Origin: Paraphaeosphaeria minitans
Taxonomy: Eukaryota; Ascomycota; Dothideomycetes; Pleosporales; Didymosphaeriaceae
Assembly (NCBI GenBank): GCA_015832175.1
Contig: WJXW01000019.1
Coordinates: 1-64,000 of the forward strand
Direction of reading: 5' to 3'
Length of the DNA: 64,000 bases
Shown piece after piece: positions 24,137 to 35,167 of the stretch (position 1 is the stretch's first letter; every line of letters begins with the position of its first letter). The translations under genes and the position numbers were made by a program. Below the pieces are notes generated by a model. That model was not told where the DNA came from. It searched no databases and saw only the letters and a program-made list of their open reading frames with translations.

Positions 24137-26162
24137 TCCCGAACATTGGCACGTTTGGAACCGGACAGGTCTTACTTGATTACATATCAGTATTGCGTTG
24201 GTCTAATGAGAATGCTTTCGATCCAGCATTTGACAAAACTACTTTGGACCTGGTAATCACAATTTTGAATGTGAAAGAATGTGATTAATTAGACTGCCAT
24301 TGGGCTGATCTCTAGCACACCCGTTAGGGTTCATCTCGATGATGTTAATGCATCTTACAGAAATGTTACGTGAAATACACTGACGCACTGCATTAGAGTC
24401 AACGCTTGGGCCTAAGCCCTTACTCGGACGTATTTGCTTCCAAAACTCCTTCCCACTGACTGATTGGAAATAGTGTAACTACGTAATGTCAGAAGAGATG
24501 GGTGGTTAGCCTGCTCGATAGTGATGCTTATTGTCTCTACGGCTTACCAGATTTGGCTGGTCGTTTTGGTCATAAAGCATGGCATTTGTTGCATTTCTAA
24601 AAAGACCAATGACTAGCTTCGCTACAGACCATAACTCTTGATATTGTAACGTTCCTCTTGATGTAGCAGCGATGCAATTATTAGCGAATAACGAAGGCAA
24701 CGTCGCTCACTTAGCCATCGATTTGCTTGTCGGTGCGAATGATTACGCCGCGAATCTCGGTTATGCTTACAACAGGAACTACAGAAACGCTGCGCGACAT
24801 CCCTATCTCAGCGTGACAAACCCTTCAGCACACCTCAGCCCGTCAATTCAAGCGCTGCTGATGCTCACGCACAGAATCGTACGCGCATCCGATTTAGCTT
24901 CGCGTTGGTGCACAAGCAACGTTTTTCACCGGCTTCACCTTAGTGTCATCGGAAAGATACGGATAGGGGCTGATATCGTGTCACCGTGACCGTCACCATC
25001 GCCATCTCCATCGCCATCTTCATCTATCATAAGCCTAGGGCGCCAATTACATCACCCTCACATGCACGGGGGCTTTCCTTTCGTCCTATGATGATCGTCG
25101 TTGTAATACAGAAATTTCCATGTTCCAGTACCACCACCATAGCTACGAAGGTGGCTTGTACTGTTGGTAGAAGCACGCATGCCGTTACGATGCGGTCCTC
25201 AGCGCTTCTTCCCCGATCTCGTAGGTGCAAGTCACTCATCCCACTTCCTACATCCGTCTGACTCGGTTGCAGAAGACCCTAAGACTATTGGGGCCAAGGG
25301 TCAAGAATGTTAGCACGTCCAGCAATAGGCCTCAACTATGTCGGATGAGCATGCGATGGAAATCGTAGGGTTGCAGGATCCGCGGTAGAGGTCGGGAGAT
25401 GAAGTAGACAACTCCTTTGACCGTTGAAGCTGTACATACATAGTGGCCTCCAACGATCATGCTACTGGACTCTGTACATACGGGCCCTAGCAAAGATCAA
25501 CGCAATGAGTAAAACTGGAAGTACAAGCGGGTATATGCGTTTGCTAAATTCTCATTCGAGCATGTACGCGATCCTCCGTTGACCTTCACACGATCGGGCA
25601 GTTATGAGTGAGTTGGTGGACAGAAATGAGAAAGCGCCGAGCTCATACATAGCGTACCGGACGAACCACTATTTACCCTGTCCCTGGAGATTCCGCATCC
25701 TCGCTCTGGGCTACTGAGCCGTTGGAAGTTGATGTTGCCGGACTGAGCTCTGGTATTCCGTCTAAAATCGCGTGCTTCGTACGCTCGTTCAATTGTTGGC
25801 GATGAGAAAGAGGCAGGTTGCTCATGGCTTGATCCACTCTTGGCCGAGCGCGTGGCGACGAAACCAGCGCCGTCTGGCTCGCCGCTTTCGAACGACATGC
25901 AGCGTCTAGAGAATTTGAAGTCGCTGTCGAACCAGTCCGTCGAACCAGTCCAAGAATTTCACCAACCGTTCTGCTTGCCTTTTCAGTTACTGTTGCCTAG
26001 AAGAAGCGAAATCGATCCTTCCTGACGCACAAATAGCGGTGTTGCAATCAATGTTTCACTTCCAGCTCAGCAGGTCGACTAGGCGGTGAGCCAAATCCTG
26101 CATGGGTTCTATCTTCCGTCAGCATGCCTTCGTTCGCGACTGCCGGACCCCATCTCATATAC
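24137..26162. other. Non-coding interval inside duplication, copy A
   Basis: Corresponds to 58079-59994 in copy B. It shares patches of similarity, but no frame is conserved convincingly between the copies. It lacks the 146-bp palindromic insertion present in copy B. Confidence 0.45.
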
Positions 26163-27154
26163 TCACTGTGGGTGTTGACCTGGAGGAAACAGACGCGGAT
26201 AGTCTTCATATGGATGATTGTATGACAGGCTGAACGGAGAGAATGGCGGCGGACATTCAGCAACATTGGGGGAGCTGGTGGTGTCTACACTAGCTGGGTG
26301 TTGCGTTGATGTGGCATCTCTACCCTTGACTTGGGCCTTCCGTGCCACATAAAAAAGCACGGCGGCGCAAAATGCAATGAAAGCGATGCCACCAAAGACG
26401 ATCCCAACTATGGCAGCAACAGAAAGCCCCGCATGGTGATGGTTCGCTGATGCAGAGACCTGCGGCGAGCTAGTCGTAGATGGCGCCAAGAGCGTCGAAG
26501 AAGCTTCTTTGGGCACTGCTTCGCCGGGCGCTACCTGGAAATCTGCCTTCTCCGCCGCGCGGATCTGCGCGTCGAGTGTCTGTGTGCTATTTGGATTGAT
26601 GGCGCCTACCATCCGTTTCCCCTTGCACGAATCTGGCGCCGCACAGTAGTAGAATATGGGCTCTGTGCTGTTAATGGTTAAGTTCCAGTGGGTGATCTAC
26701 CGCAGTTAGCGGGCATTTCTCCCCGTGTTTATTAAAGGTGGCCACCGACATCATTTACAGTCTCTACCCATTTGGTTTTTAACTAGAATCTAATTCTGTC
26801 TTTTCCAGTGTATTTATAGGGGACACATGCGCTTCCATACTCCGCTTGGGCAACTGAGTAATCCAGAGGGTAAAACTCGTAGGTAACAATGTCGCCGACA
26901 GACACGTTGGTCAACTCGGCGGGCTCGAATTGGAAGCCACCCGCCCCTACTTTGACCAGGTGGATCTTCGGCTCGCTGGATGTGCTGTAAGACGAGCTGG
27001 TAGTTTCCGTTGCAGAAGGTGCTGTAGTTGCGCTCTGGGAACCCAGTGAATCCGACGACGTTATGCTTGCCACCTCAGCCATCGTAGTTTGAGTCAGACC
27101 GACAGCAAGTAGTGCACTTGCCGCAATGGCCAGCGTCACCCACCATCTGGTCAT
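26163..27154 (-). pseudogene. Membrane-anchored cupredoxin, copy A, disabled
   Basis: Extracellular Ser/Thr-rich cupredoxin-like protein with signal peptide (from ATG 27154), cupredoxin core and a C-terminal membrane helix (AAIVGIVFGGIAFIAFCAAVLFYV). Compared with the intact copy at 59995-60950, the segment GFWS is changed to RF-stop-L (TGG to TAG, near 26788), truncating the protein in the core. The predicted copper-ligand His in LDHSV is Tyr here (CAC to TAC). Both are C:G to T:A transitions. The downstream exon (from about 26702) stays open, including NPNSTQTLDAQ and the membrane helix. Confidence 0.8.
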
Positions 27155-27908
27155 GACGTCTATTATAGCTGAAGGTATTTCCTTCTCATTATACGGCTAA
27201 TGCGGAGGCGTTGCCCGGTTGTCGAATCCAAGAACGAGCAGAGGCAGTGGAGTAGAAAGGAAGATCATGGGGTACAGATAGAATTGCTCATATACCAGAT
27301 CTGTCTGTGGAATCTAAGCGCAATGCGCCTGTGGGCTTTTGTTCAGTCGCTACTCGTACGCCATACGGATGACCCAATCTTAGATTGCCTAGCTGCTCAG
27401 CTAGTATACTGCTTACTACTGAAATTAATCTCGACACAAGCCTCCTTACACGAACGTCACCAGCCTGCCGGTGCCCGAAGCGAACCCTAGGGCGATGAAT
27501 AAGAACGATACATCAGCTGGCCTGCATGGATGCATCACTCGGGCGCTGGCCTGAACAAGCAACATTCGCACCGTTCCAAGTAACCCTCGAAAGCGAGCAT
27601 CTGGATAGAAGCTGATGTTCTATCTTTAGCTGGCTGTTAGTAGGCCGTGCACAGGCCATGGTGCTTACCGACCGCTGTCGCCTCATCTCAGATGCAGTAA
27701 TCCTACTCTTCGAATGACCATTGCGTCACCGACCACGCAGCGCTCATCTTTGTCGAGTCTCCAAATCTCACTCTAGCCTACAGTTCGGCTAAAGCCTGTA
27801 CAACAACGTTATCGCCCCTGTCCTACGCAGCTAGACGTCATGCGAATAGGCCTCGGTTCCTGACTACAAGTACCCCCAGTGTCAGTCAGGTCATCCACGC
27901 CGCCACAA
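27155..27908. promoter_or_regulatory. Divergent region between cupredoxin and methyltransferase, copy A
   Basis: About 750 bp between the 5' ends of two divergent genes, conserved in copy B at 60951-61719. I see no coding sequence; presumably both promoters. Confidence 0.4.
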
Positions 27909-28051
27909 ATGGACGTACCGGATACGAATGCAAAGACGCCTCCGATGGTCGTCGACCTTAACACTGCACTGCGCGCGTATGATCCCGACGCGGTCCCAGG
28001 ACTGTTGGACGGGATCCTAGAGCACAGAGACAAACCACTTGGTCAAGAAGA

Positions 28052-29161
28052 TTGATTGATTGATTGATTGATTCCTACTCGGTTGCAGCCGCGATTTCGT
28101 GCAGCTATGCCCGGATGCAGAGGTTTGGCAGACAGCCGACGCTTTGCCGAACGAATCAGCAGGCCCCACTTCACCACACCAAAGGTATGGCCAGCTGTCC
28201 CCTTGCCTCCGCTTGTGGTCTGGCTTCTATCTACGACTACGTACATTCGTCCCAAAAAGTGACGTATCTGTGCCTATGTTGCTGACTTCCAATGTATCGT
28301 CTCTGTTTTGTGCCGTGAAATAAGTCTTTTTCGTTGCCGTTGTATCGAGGTATCATAGAGGCCTTCACCTCGGTTGTCGTATCCGTGTACCTACAGTCTC
28401 CCCCTAGCGTTCGGCTTCATGTTGCTGTATCTGCCCTTGACCCTCAGGGCTTGCGTTTGTTCTGTGTACTTATTTTTCCTGTCTTCTTGCTGCCTCTCAC
28501 TAGGTTCCTATGTGGCCGTGTGTTGTGTTGTGACCTGCCATTGGCGGCAGCGTCAACGCACCAGCTGCGATGCAGCTTCCCGAGAACGAGGCTCCGCTCC
28601 TTCGTGCTCTTGGGTCTAGTAGCCATGCAACGCTACCGCGACTCGCCTCAGACCTTGTCGGGTATGTCGAAAGGGGCACCACTCCTTCGACATGGGGCGA
28701 CAGTGGACGAGGCTGTCTGTGACTGTGTATTGTGTGGCATCTATAGTAGCATGCCGGGTGTCTGTGAGGCGACTTGCGTGAGCGTTGATGTCGTTCAACC
28801 TGAAGCGCCGTCGACGCGGGACGTCGCAAACGATGTCGAGTGGTGGGCTGACCAGGAAGCCCACCGGAAACTGTGTGTGTTGTGGCTGTACCGGGTTTGG
28901 GCTCCGTCATCGCTCTCGGGTGCGGTATCGTGGCTAGATGGTTGTTGCTGCTGCCAATGGGTGTGTCATGTTTTGTAGCGTGCTCGCAAATTTTTCGACC
29001 GTTTCTGCCGCGGCCGCAACGGTGGCTCTACAGGTACCAAACCACACGAGGGGACGCATGATGGCCTGTAGAGACCGTTGCGGCCACTGGCAGGTGTGTT
29101 GTGATGCTTTTTGATGGATAATCCAGGAATTGAATTCTCGCTGTTTGTCGTGTTTTTTTTC
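28052..29161 (-). mobile_element. LINE/SINE-like retroposon insertion with tetranucleotide tail
   Basis: 1.11 kb block absent from copy B. It is flanked by a 14-bp direct repeat CTTGGTCAAGAAGA (28038-28051 and 29162-29175), present once in copy B. On the minus strand it ends in a simple repeat (AATC)n after GAGTAGG and begins with a run of A. The long target duplication and simple-repeat 3' tail fit target-primed reverse transcription by a non-LTR machinery. I find no reverse transcriptase or endonuclease, so it is truncated or non-autonomous. Confidence 0.7.
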
Positions 29162-29178
29162 CTTGGTCAAGAAGAGAA

Positions 29179-29373
29179 CATCTATTAGATGCATAATTCT
29201 GGGAAAGCTTGGCGCGCATCGTCGATTTCCCCCCCCACCACACTAATTATATAGAGCGTCGAAATTGGTAGATGCCGCGCCCGCCGCCCCGCCCACGCGC
29301 CGTTTACGGGTCAGGTAAGTTGAGGTCGTAGATTCACGCGCATAGAGGCTATACTGACTTTCTTGGTGTTGCA
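29179..29373 (+). repeat. Left terminal inverted repeat with leader intron
   Basis: About 195 bp, near-identical in inverted form to 32668-32860. It contains a complete intron signal set for the transposase leader: donor GTAAGT at 29315, branch ACTGAC, acceptor GCAG ending 29374. The transposase ATG follows at 29393. Confidence 0.85.
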
Positions 29374-29392
29374 GTTGTCACCAACGCGCCAG

Positions 29393-30520
29393 ATGGCCGC
29401 CCATCGCGCCCACGGCGTTCGGACATCTCTATCAGCCCTTGAACCACCTCCTGCTGGGCCCTTCTACGCTGCCCATGGTCTGACAAACTTAAAGAGGCTA
29501 GAAATTAATCGGTATCTCTGCCTAGGTTGGCATGAGCAGGAGATTGCAGACCAAGTTGGTTGTTCAAGACATGCTGTACGCAATGTCTATAATAACATCA
29601 TAACTACTGGTTGTGTACGGAAGGCTCTTACTGGCAAGCTTGGGCGTCCTCCAAAACTAGCAAAGGAAGACTCACTTGCTCTCCGCGGTGAGCTACTACG
29701 ACATGGCTGGATGTATCAGGACGAGATGGTATGGTGGTTGAGCGTTGAGCGTGGCATCTTTATCACTCAGTCCACTATCAGTCGCCTGTTGAAGAGAGAG
29801 GGCTGGAGTCGTAAAACGCTGCGCCCATACGCCATTGACCGCAATGAGGAGCTCCGTGGTTACTACCGCGATTCTATGAGGCGGTATGCTGCAGAGGATG
29901 TTGTATTCCTTGATGAATCTATCTTCAACGAGAAAACTGGATGGAGGCATCACGCCTACGCTCCTATCGGTGAAGAGATGCGCTATACGCAAGACATAAA
30001 GCGTGGTAAGACTTGGGCCATCTTGCCAGCGTATACTGTTGATGGGTATTTGCCGTGTACAGGCATCAAGGAGGGCTACTACAGCCGGGAGGAGTTTATT
30101 GAGTGGGTGGAACTGGAGCTTATACCTGCTCTACGAGTCAAATTTAGTGGACGCCCAGTTGTTATTGTACTTGACAATGTCTCTATCCACACGAACAACG
30201 ACGTGCCACGTCTACTCCGCGACGCTGGGTTTGTAGTACGATACCTGCCGCCGTACTCTCCTGACTACAATCCTATTGAGCTTACCTTTGCCGTCTTGAA
30301 GGCATGGATCCGGCGTAACTACTGCTATATACGGACACGTTTTCCAGGAGATAGTGGCTTTGGCGACTTCTTGCGGGCAGCAATTGCAGAAAGTGGCTGT
30401 GATAGATTTGCAAGAAAGCACTTTCAACACGCTGCTGGAGGTCTCTATATGGAGCAGACAGTGCTAGATGGTCTCCATGATCAGCTGAGGCTTGAGACAG
30501 ACTTTGCCTTTGAGGAGTAG
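29393..30520 (+). CDS. Tc1/mariner (IS630-type) DDE transposase
   Basis: 375 residues from ATG 29393, the first ATG after the predicted leader-intron acceptor. N-terminal helix-turn-helix (EQEIADQVGCSRHAVRNVYNN), a second HTH-like region, then the catalytic domain: first Asp in VVFLDESIFNE, second Asp in IVLDNVSIHTN and Glu in PDYNPIELTF with 34 residues between the last two (DD34E). All catalytic residues are present and the frame is unbroken. It would cut and rejoin DNA at the element's inverted repeats. Confidence 0.92.
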   Translation: MAAHRAHGVRTSLSALEPPPAGPFYAAHGLTNLKRLEINRYLCLGWHEQEIADQVGCSRHAVRNVYNNIITTGCVRKALTGKLGRPPKLAKEDSLALRGELLRHGWMYQDEMVWWLSVERGIFITQSTISRLLKREGWSRKTLRPYAIDRNEELRGYYRDSMRRYAAEDVVFLDESIFNEKTGWRHHAYAPIGEEMRYTQDIKRGKTWAILPAYTVDGYLPCTGIKEGYYSREEFIEWVELELIPALRVKFSGRPVVIVLDNVSIHTNNDVPRLLRDAGFVVRYLPPYSPDYNPIELTFAVLKAWIRRNYCYIRTRFPGDSGFGDFLRAAIAESGCDRFARKHFQHAAGGLYMEQTVLDGLHDQLRLETDFAFEE

Positions 30521-30645
30521 GATATCACGTTCTATACTAATTCATACTCTATATCATACAAACAGCTTGCTTTTAGGTATCATATACTATATATTGTTGC
30601 TGGGGTATCATGTTGAGGTAGAGATAAACAAAGAAACTTATAGGA

Positions 30646-32657
30646 CTACTCCGACCCGCCACGCGCGCGGTAAGCTGGCTTGAACAATCGCAGCTCCTCA
30701 CGGAGGTGGCGGATAACACCATCCTTTAGTCCAAAACCCATCGCGATTGTGTATAGATCGCCTTTTGGGTTGGACATTGCTCGGATATCCTCAACTGTCC
30801 ACCTCTGATCTATCGCGACGCGCGCCGCCTCGCTGTAGTCCTCCTGGTCATCCTCTGGCTGCTGGGCAATTAGCCACTGAAAGAACTGCCTCACGACTGT
30901 CCTGTCGTCCGCGCAACCACGCCCAGATACAGGGCTTGATGACACTGGGGAGCGGCGAGATGCCGTATACCTGGCGTTTGTGGTATCGTTTGTTGCCGCG
31001 AGAGGCCAGATGCTCGGGGCTGGTGGAGGAGGAGCAGGAGCAGTAGAAGGTGGCCAGGTATAAGCATGAGCTGGCAGCTGGGGTGGCAGGAAGTATGACT
31101 GTTGCTGCTGTCGTCGCCGGGTTTCCTCTACGCGCCATGCTCTATCAAGTCTCTCAGCCTCCCTCCGCTCGTCTCTCTCTCTCTTTTCATCCTCCCTCCG
31201 CTCCCTATCAGCCTCTCTCCTTGCCTCTCTATCTTCACGCGCGTCCTCCATCTGTCGGGCGCGATCTTCTGCCCTAGCACGCTCTGCCTCTAGCTTTGCG
31301 CGCTCCAGGTCCCGACGGTACTGTTGAATTGAGTCACCTGAGGAGTCGGACCCCTTATGTAGCTTCTTCCGATTATTTGGATTACGCTGGAGCTTATTAC
31401 CAACCTCCCTCCAGTGCTGGAGTAGCTTAATAGGTGGACTTTCAACACTGACGTTAGTCGTACCAATAACTATCTCTTGAGCCCAAGCCTCCATATCAAC
31501 AGCTTTAATTTGGTAGTGGGCCATCTGACCAAAAGGTACATAACAATAGCCACCTCTGTTGGTACAGACAGCCTCCTCTGTACAACGCCAGCGGTTATTA
31601 ATTGCCCCTACGTGGTCATGCGCAGTCCGGATAGCCTCAACTTGGGCTGCACGACGCTCTGCCTTTTCCTCTGCCCTCTTTATCATGCGACCTTCAACTA
31701 TCTGTTGCTTTGTTCGATTGCCAGCTGAGGACTCAAGCGCAGTCAAGATCTCTAGCTTGTCAGAGGATGGCTCGTTAGCGTACTGACTGCGCGAGAACGC
31801 CCTCCCAATTAAGTTGCACTCTAGCTTCTGTTCAAGCCTCATCTGCACAAGTTCAACTGGAGACCGCGCGGAGAGGCTGACGACATGCCTATCAACATTG
31901 TCCAAAAAGGATATGCTAACGTCGTCACCAAAGTCTTCAATCGTCTCAGCTTTCCAGATAGCTCCTCGAGTTATCGCCCGATAGGATAGTGACGTGCAGC
32001 GTATTGTATAGTCTCTGCCTTCAATTCCAGAAGCCTTGCTGCTCCTCATCTCCTCCACTTTATCCTCAAACGCTGACAGCCATAAGTCCTCTCGACTGTA
32101 GGTTTTCTCGCTTCGGACAACAAATTTTGAGTTCACGCGAACAGTAAAGGAAACCTCAATTATGTACCTAAGTATAGGTAGTCCTGTAACAACTTGTGGC
32201 TTAGGAGCTATTTCAAGTTCAATAGGTGGTGGAGACGACTGGAGGCCTTGAACTAGCTGGATAGTTGGTGATGAGACTTGCAAGAGTTCTGCTATATTGG
32301 AGTAAGGCAAGCTCTGTGTTGGACGATAGGGCGGTGTCTCAGCCACTTCAATAATAACAGGAGGAGTAGCAGTAGTAGGAGAAGTTTCTACTAGTGCCGC
32401 CTGTGCCTTTGTCTTCGTGACACGCGTCTTTTTAACCGGCCTTGCTGGCGGCGATGGTGTTCTAGGTGCAGCTCCTACACTATGGAGTAAGTAGGTATCT
32501 AACTTATATGGCTTATAACCATCTTACGCCGAGATCTTGTAGCTCTAGCAGCTTTAATAGCTCTAGACTTATGCGCCGTGTTGGCAAAGCGGTCTGCGTG
32601 CTCTTCTAGGTTCCGTAGCGTAATGGGCGGGAGCCGCTGGCGGCCTGGGGGACGCAT
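30646..32657 (-). CDS. Second transposon protein (coiled coil, Cys/Trp/His motif), unknown function
   Basis: 652 residues from ATG 32657. Two exons, 32528-32657 and 30646-32474, with a 53-nt intron (GTAAGA...GTGTAG). The exon sum of 1959 nt is a multiple of three. Order: basic N-terminus; Ala/Pro/Thr linker; a folded-looking region of about 200 residues; a motif WRCTEEAVCTNRGGYCY...HYQI...EAWA; a long Arg/Glu/Asp coiled coil (repeated READRERRED-like blocks); a Pro-rich linker; and a helical C-terminus (DYSEAARVAIDQRWTVEDI). A related motif occurs in the second ORF of the element at 44091-47416. It has its own leader intron in the right inverted repeat. Role unknown; an accessory transposition factor is an inference. 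Confidence 0.8.
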
Positions 32658-32667
32658 GTTTGATAGC

Positions 32668-32860
32668 TACAACACCAAGAAAAAGTCAGTATAGCCTTAT
32701 ACGCGTGAATCTACGACCTCAAGCTTACCTGACCCGTAAATGGCGCATGGGCGGGGCGGGCGCGGCATCTACCAATTTCGACGCTCTATACAATTAGTGT
32801 GGTGGGGGGAAAATCGACGGTGCGCGCCAAGCTTTCCCAGAATTATGCATCTAACAGATG
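32668..32860 (-). repeat. Right terminal inverted repeat with leader intron
   Basis: Inverted match of 29179-29373. On the minus strand it has donor GTAAGC at 32728, branch ACTGAC and acceptor GTAG at 32667, just before the start of the second gene. Confidence 0.85.
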
Positions 32861-34191
32861 CGCCTAGCGTTGCTCGCTAAAGCTAGAGACCTCGTCAGAG
32901 CTCTTGAATCCCCGCGCGAGACAATGGCCAAACATCTTTGGGCACAGGTGCGTTGAAGAAGCTTGATGGATCCCCTGGCTAACATGTACCCGTGGTACAA
33001 GCCTAGTTGCCTCGCCGCAATCACCGCGTGCCACGATTTGGGCGTATTCCAAGCGATGGCCGACTGACAAGGCCAGCCGCTGAGGGTTACAGATATTGCA
33101 TCCAAGGTGGGCACAAACGTCCCTATGCTCGGTAGGCTATCGTGTAACCTTGTATCCTAGAGTTGCTGACACATGCAGGTCGCCTCTTGAACCACATCGG
33201 GGCCATGGGTTACATCAAGGAGACAGATGCGGACACATACGCACCGACCAGCTTCTCCAACGCCTTGACCATCCCTGCGATAGGCGACAGCTACCCCTTT
33301 TTGTACGTTTAATCTTCTTCTGGATAGTGAATCATCACATGTAACACAAACGGTAGTGTAAAGGGCCTGTTGCCAGCGACTCTTCACTTTCCCGCGCACC
33401 TGGCGCAGACAAATTACGCGACGCCGGCAGATGTCCGATCCGGCGCCTTCCAATCCGCCCTCAAAACGGAAAAGAACATGTTCGAATATCTAACCACGCA
33501 CCCGCCTTTGGGCCAGCGGTTCAATAGCCACATGGGCGGTTACCGTCTCGGGCGGTCAAGTTGGATGCATCCTGGGTCATACCCTGTCAAAGAGAGGCTA
33601 ATCAAGGGCATGCTTGAGACCAATACTACCCTGCTTGTCGACATTGGCGGGTCCTTGGGTCATGATCTCCAGGAATTTGCGTACGTCAGCAGCTCGTCTT
33701 CCCATGCATCTACTAACACGAGATCCAGCACGAGATACCCCAACGAACCCGGCCGCCTGATTCTACAGGATCTCCCGGCTGTCATCGACGCGATACAATC
33801 GCTGCATCCAAATATTGAGCGCACAAAGCACGATTTCTTCACGGAACAGCCCGTGAAGGCTGCCCGCGCGTACTACTTGCACTCCATCCTGCACGACTGG
33901 CCAGATCAGGTGTGTAAGGTCATCCTGAAACAAGTGGCAGACGCCATGGAGCCAGGGTACAGCAAGCTGCTTATTCACGAGAACATTATTCCGGGGAAGA
34001 GCGCGGACTCGGAGGTTACCGCGATGGACATGATGATGGCTATTCTGCTTTCGTCGAAGGAGAGGACTGAGGAAGAGTGGTATGCGTTGCTGGAGGTACC
34101 CGAATTGGGGCTGAAGATTTCGGGCATCTGGCAGGTGAGTGGTGCAGAGAGCCTCATTGAGTGCACACGAGTCGGGGATGGCATGGCGTAG

Positions 34192-35167
34192 CTGTTTGAT
34201 ACTGAGGACTTAGGTATCATTTGAATGTACTGGCCGCGTAAGTCGTCTCTAAGCCGCCGTGGTGAGTGCGTTCTTGGATCAGTGCAGGTCGTTTTCGGTG
34301 CATAACAATACATGCCTTGGTGGCGAGCCAGGAAACCTGGGATCAGGTGTGATACCTCTCTTAGCTGCGTGCTGCGGCCTTAGGAACCCCAAGTTATAAC
34401 CATTTTGTGATTCCCATCAACTCATTTTTGTTCGTTTCTCCCAAGCAAGCCTCTTCATCACGATTCTTGATGAGTTCCTGCGGCATATCACCCTTCTGTG
34501 CACGACATTGCATGTCCGTTGCTTCTCGCCGCGCTTCTCGGGAGAACATGATACTCGCGGCGAATCTATAAAGGAAGCACATTGCATGTAACAGACATGG
34601 AACGACCTTATTTAATCCGGAGGCTCTTCGAACCGGAGCTGAGGAACATATACCAGCTACTACCTACGGAATGAGCCAAGATTTGTACCGAAAGGAAAAG
34701 GAAAAGATTAACAAGGAAAGCACCGACTCTACACTCGACGTGTATGCCCTCGCGCACGCTGGATCAAATCGGCCCGCGCGTCTGATCACGCCTACCAAGA
34801 CTTATGGAAACTCCCAACCTACCGAACCATGTTCAGGTCTGGATGTCATACTCTCTTAATTGTGACAACGACGTTGTAGACCGTGGTGCAGTGAGGGAGT
34901 TTCGCGACTGGCTTCAGTGTTCATTCCAGAGCGGGAAAGACCTGTCTTGTACCCGTCAGCCACGATATTCCAGCAAGTGAACGCTCGATCCCATTTACGG
35001 CTACAAAACAACGTAAAGTGCTTCGTCACAAAAGCGCTAGCCCACCTTGACTTGTTCATGAGATGCCGCCTTCAACGTGTCAAATCCGCATATGTCGCAT
35101 GGCTTGAGGTCATGTGAAGTATCAAAGGCCACACGAACCAGGAGAAAGGTGGTTTCAGCGCAATAGT
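34192..35167. other. Intergenic tail of duplication, copy A
   Basis: Shares non-coding similarity with 63109-64000 up to about 35030. No gene recognised. Lies between the convergent 3' ends of the methyltransferase and P450. Confidence 0.45.

Larger units (their letters stand above)
29179..32860. mobile_element. Two-gene Tc1/mariner-type DNA transposon with about 195-bp terminal inverted repeats
   Basis: 3.68 kb element ending in CATCTRTTAGATGC... inverted repeats. It carries two convergent genes: a DDE transposase (plus) and a 652-residue coiled-coil protein (minus). It sits inside methyltransferase copy A; copy B gives the unoccupied reference (AGAGAACACGCGCCTAG). The target duplication cannot be read cleanly because the reference has diverged. 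Both genes look intact, so the element may have been active recently. Confidence 0.88.
27909..34191 (+). pseudogene. SAM-dependent O-methyltransferase, copy A, split by transposons
   Basis: Class I plant/fungal-type O-methyltransferase. The first exon starts at ATG 27909 and breaks at 28051; homology to copy B resumes at 32861. The catalytic half (33360-34191) shows motif I LLVDIGGSLGHDL, LILQDLPAVIDAI, the catalytic His/Asp region YYLHSILHDWPD and LLIHENIIPG. A 48-nt intron (33681-33728, with TACTAAC and CCAG) lies within it. Besides the 4.8 kb insertion it has TGA codons soon after re-entry (GTGCGTTGA and GCCGACTGA), so it is dead. Such enzymes usually methylate secondary-metabolite hydroxyls. 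A P450 follows, convergently oriented. Confidence 0.85.
21960..35030 (+). repeat. Large direct duplication, copy A (holds a 4.8 kb insertion)
   Basis: Collinear with 55860-64000 in the same orientation. Both have the coiled-coil gene (minus), AA11 LPMO (plus), cupredoxin (minus), methyltransferase (plus) and the following non-coding tail. Copy A is interrupted within the methyltransferase by mobile DNA at 28052-32860. Homology fades upstream of about 21960 and is still visible at about 35030. Confidence 0.85.

Noticed and set aside
24672..24989. 105-codon frame similar to a frame in copy B at 58440-58620
   Set aside because: Similarity follows from the DNA duplication; the frame is not preserved along its length and no domain is visible.
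28334..28978. 214-codon open frame on the plus strand
   Set aside because: Lies inside the retroposon-like insertion, is low complexity in character, has no domain and overlaps a similar-length frame on the other strand.
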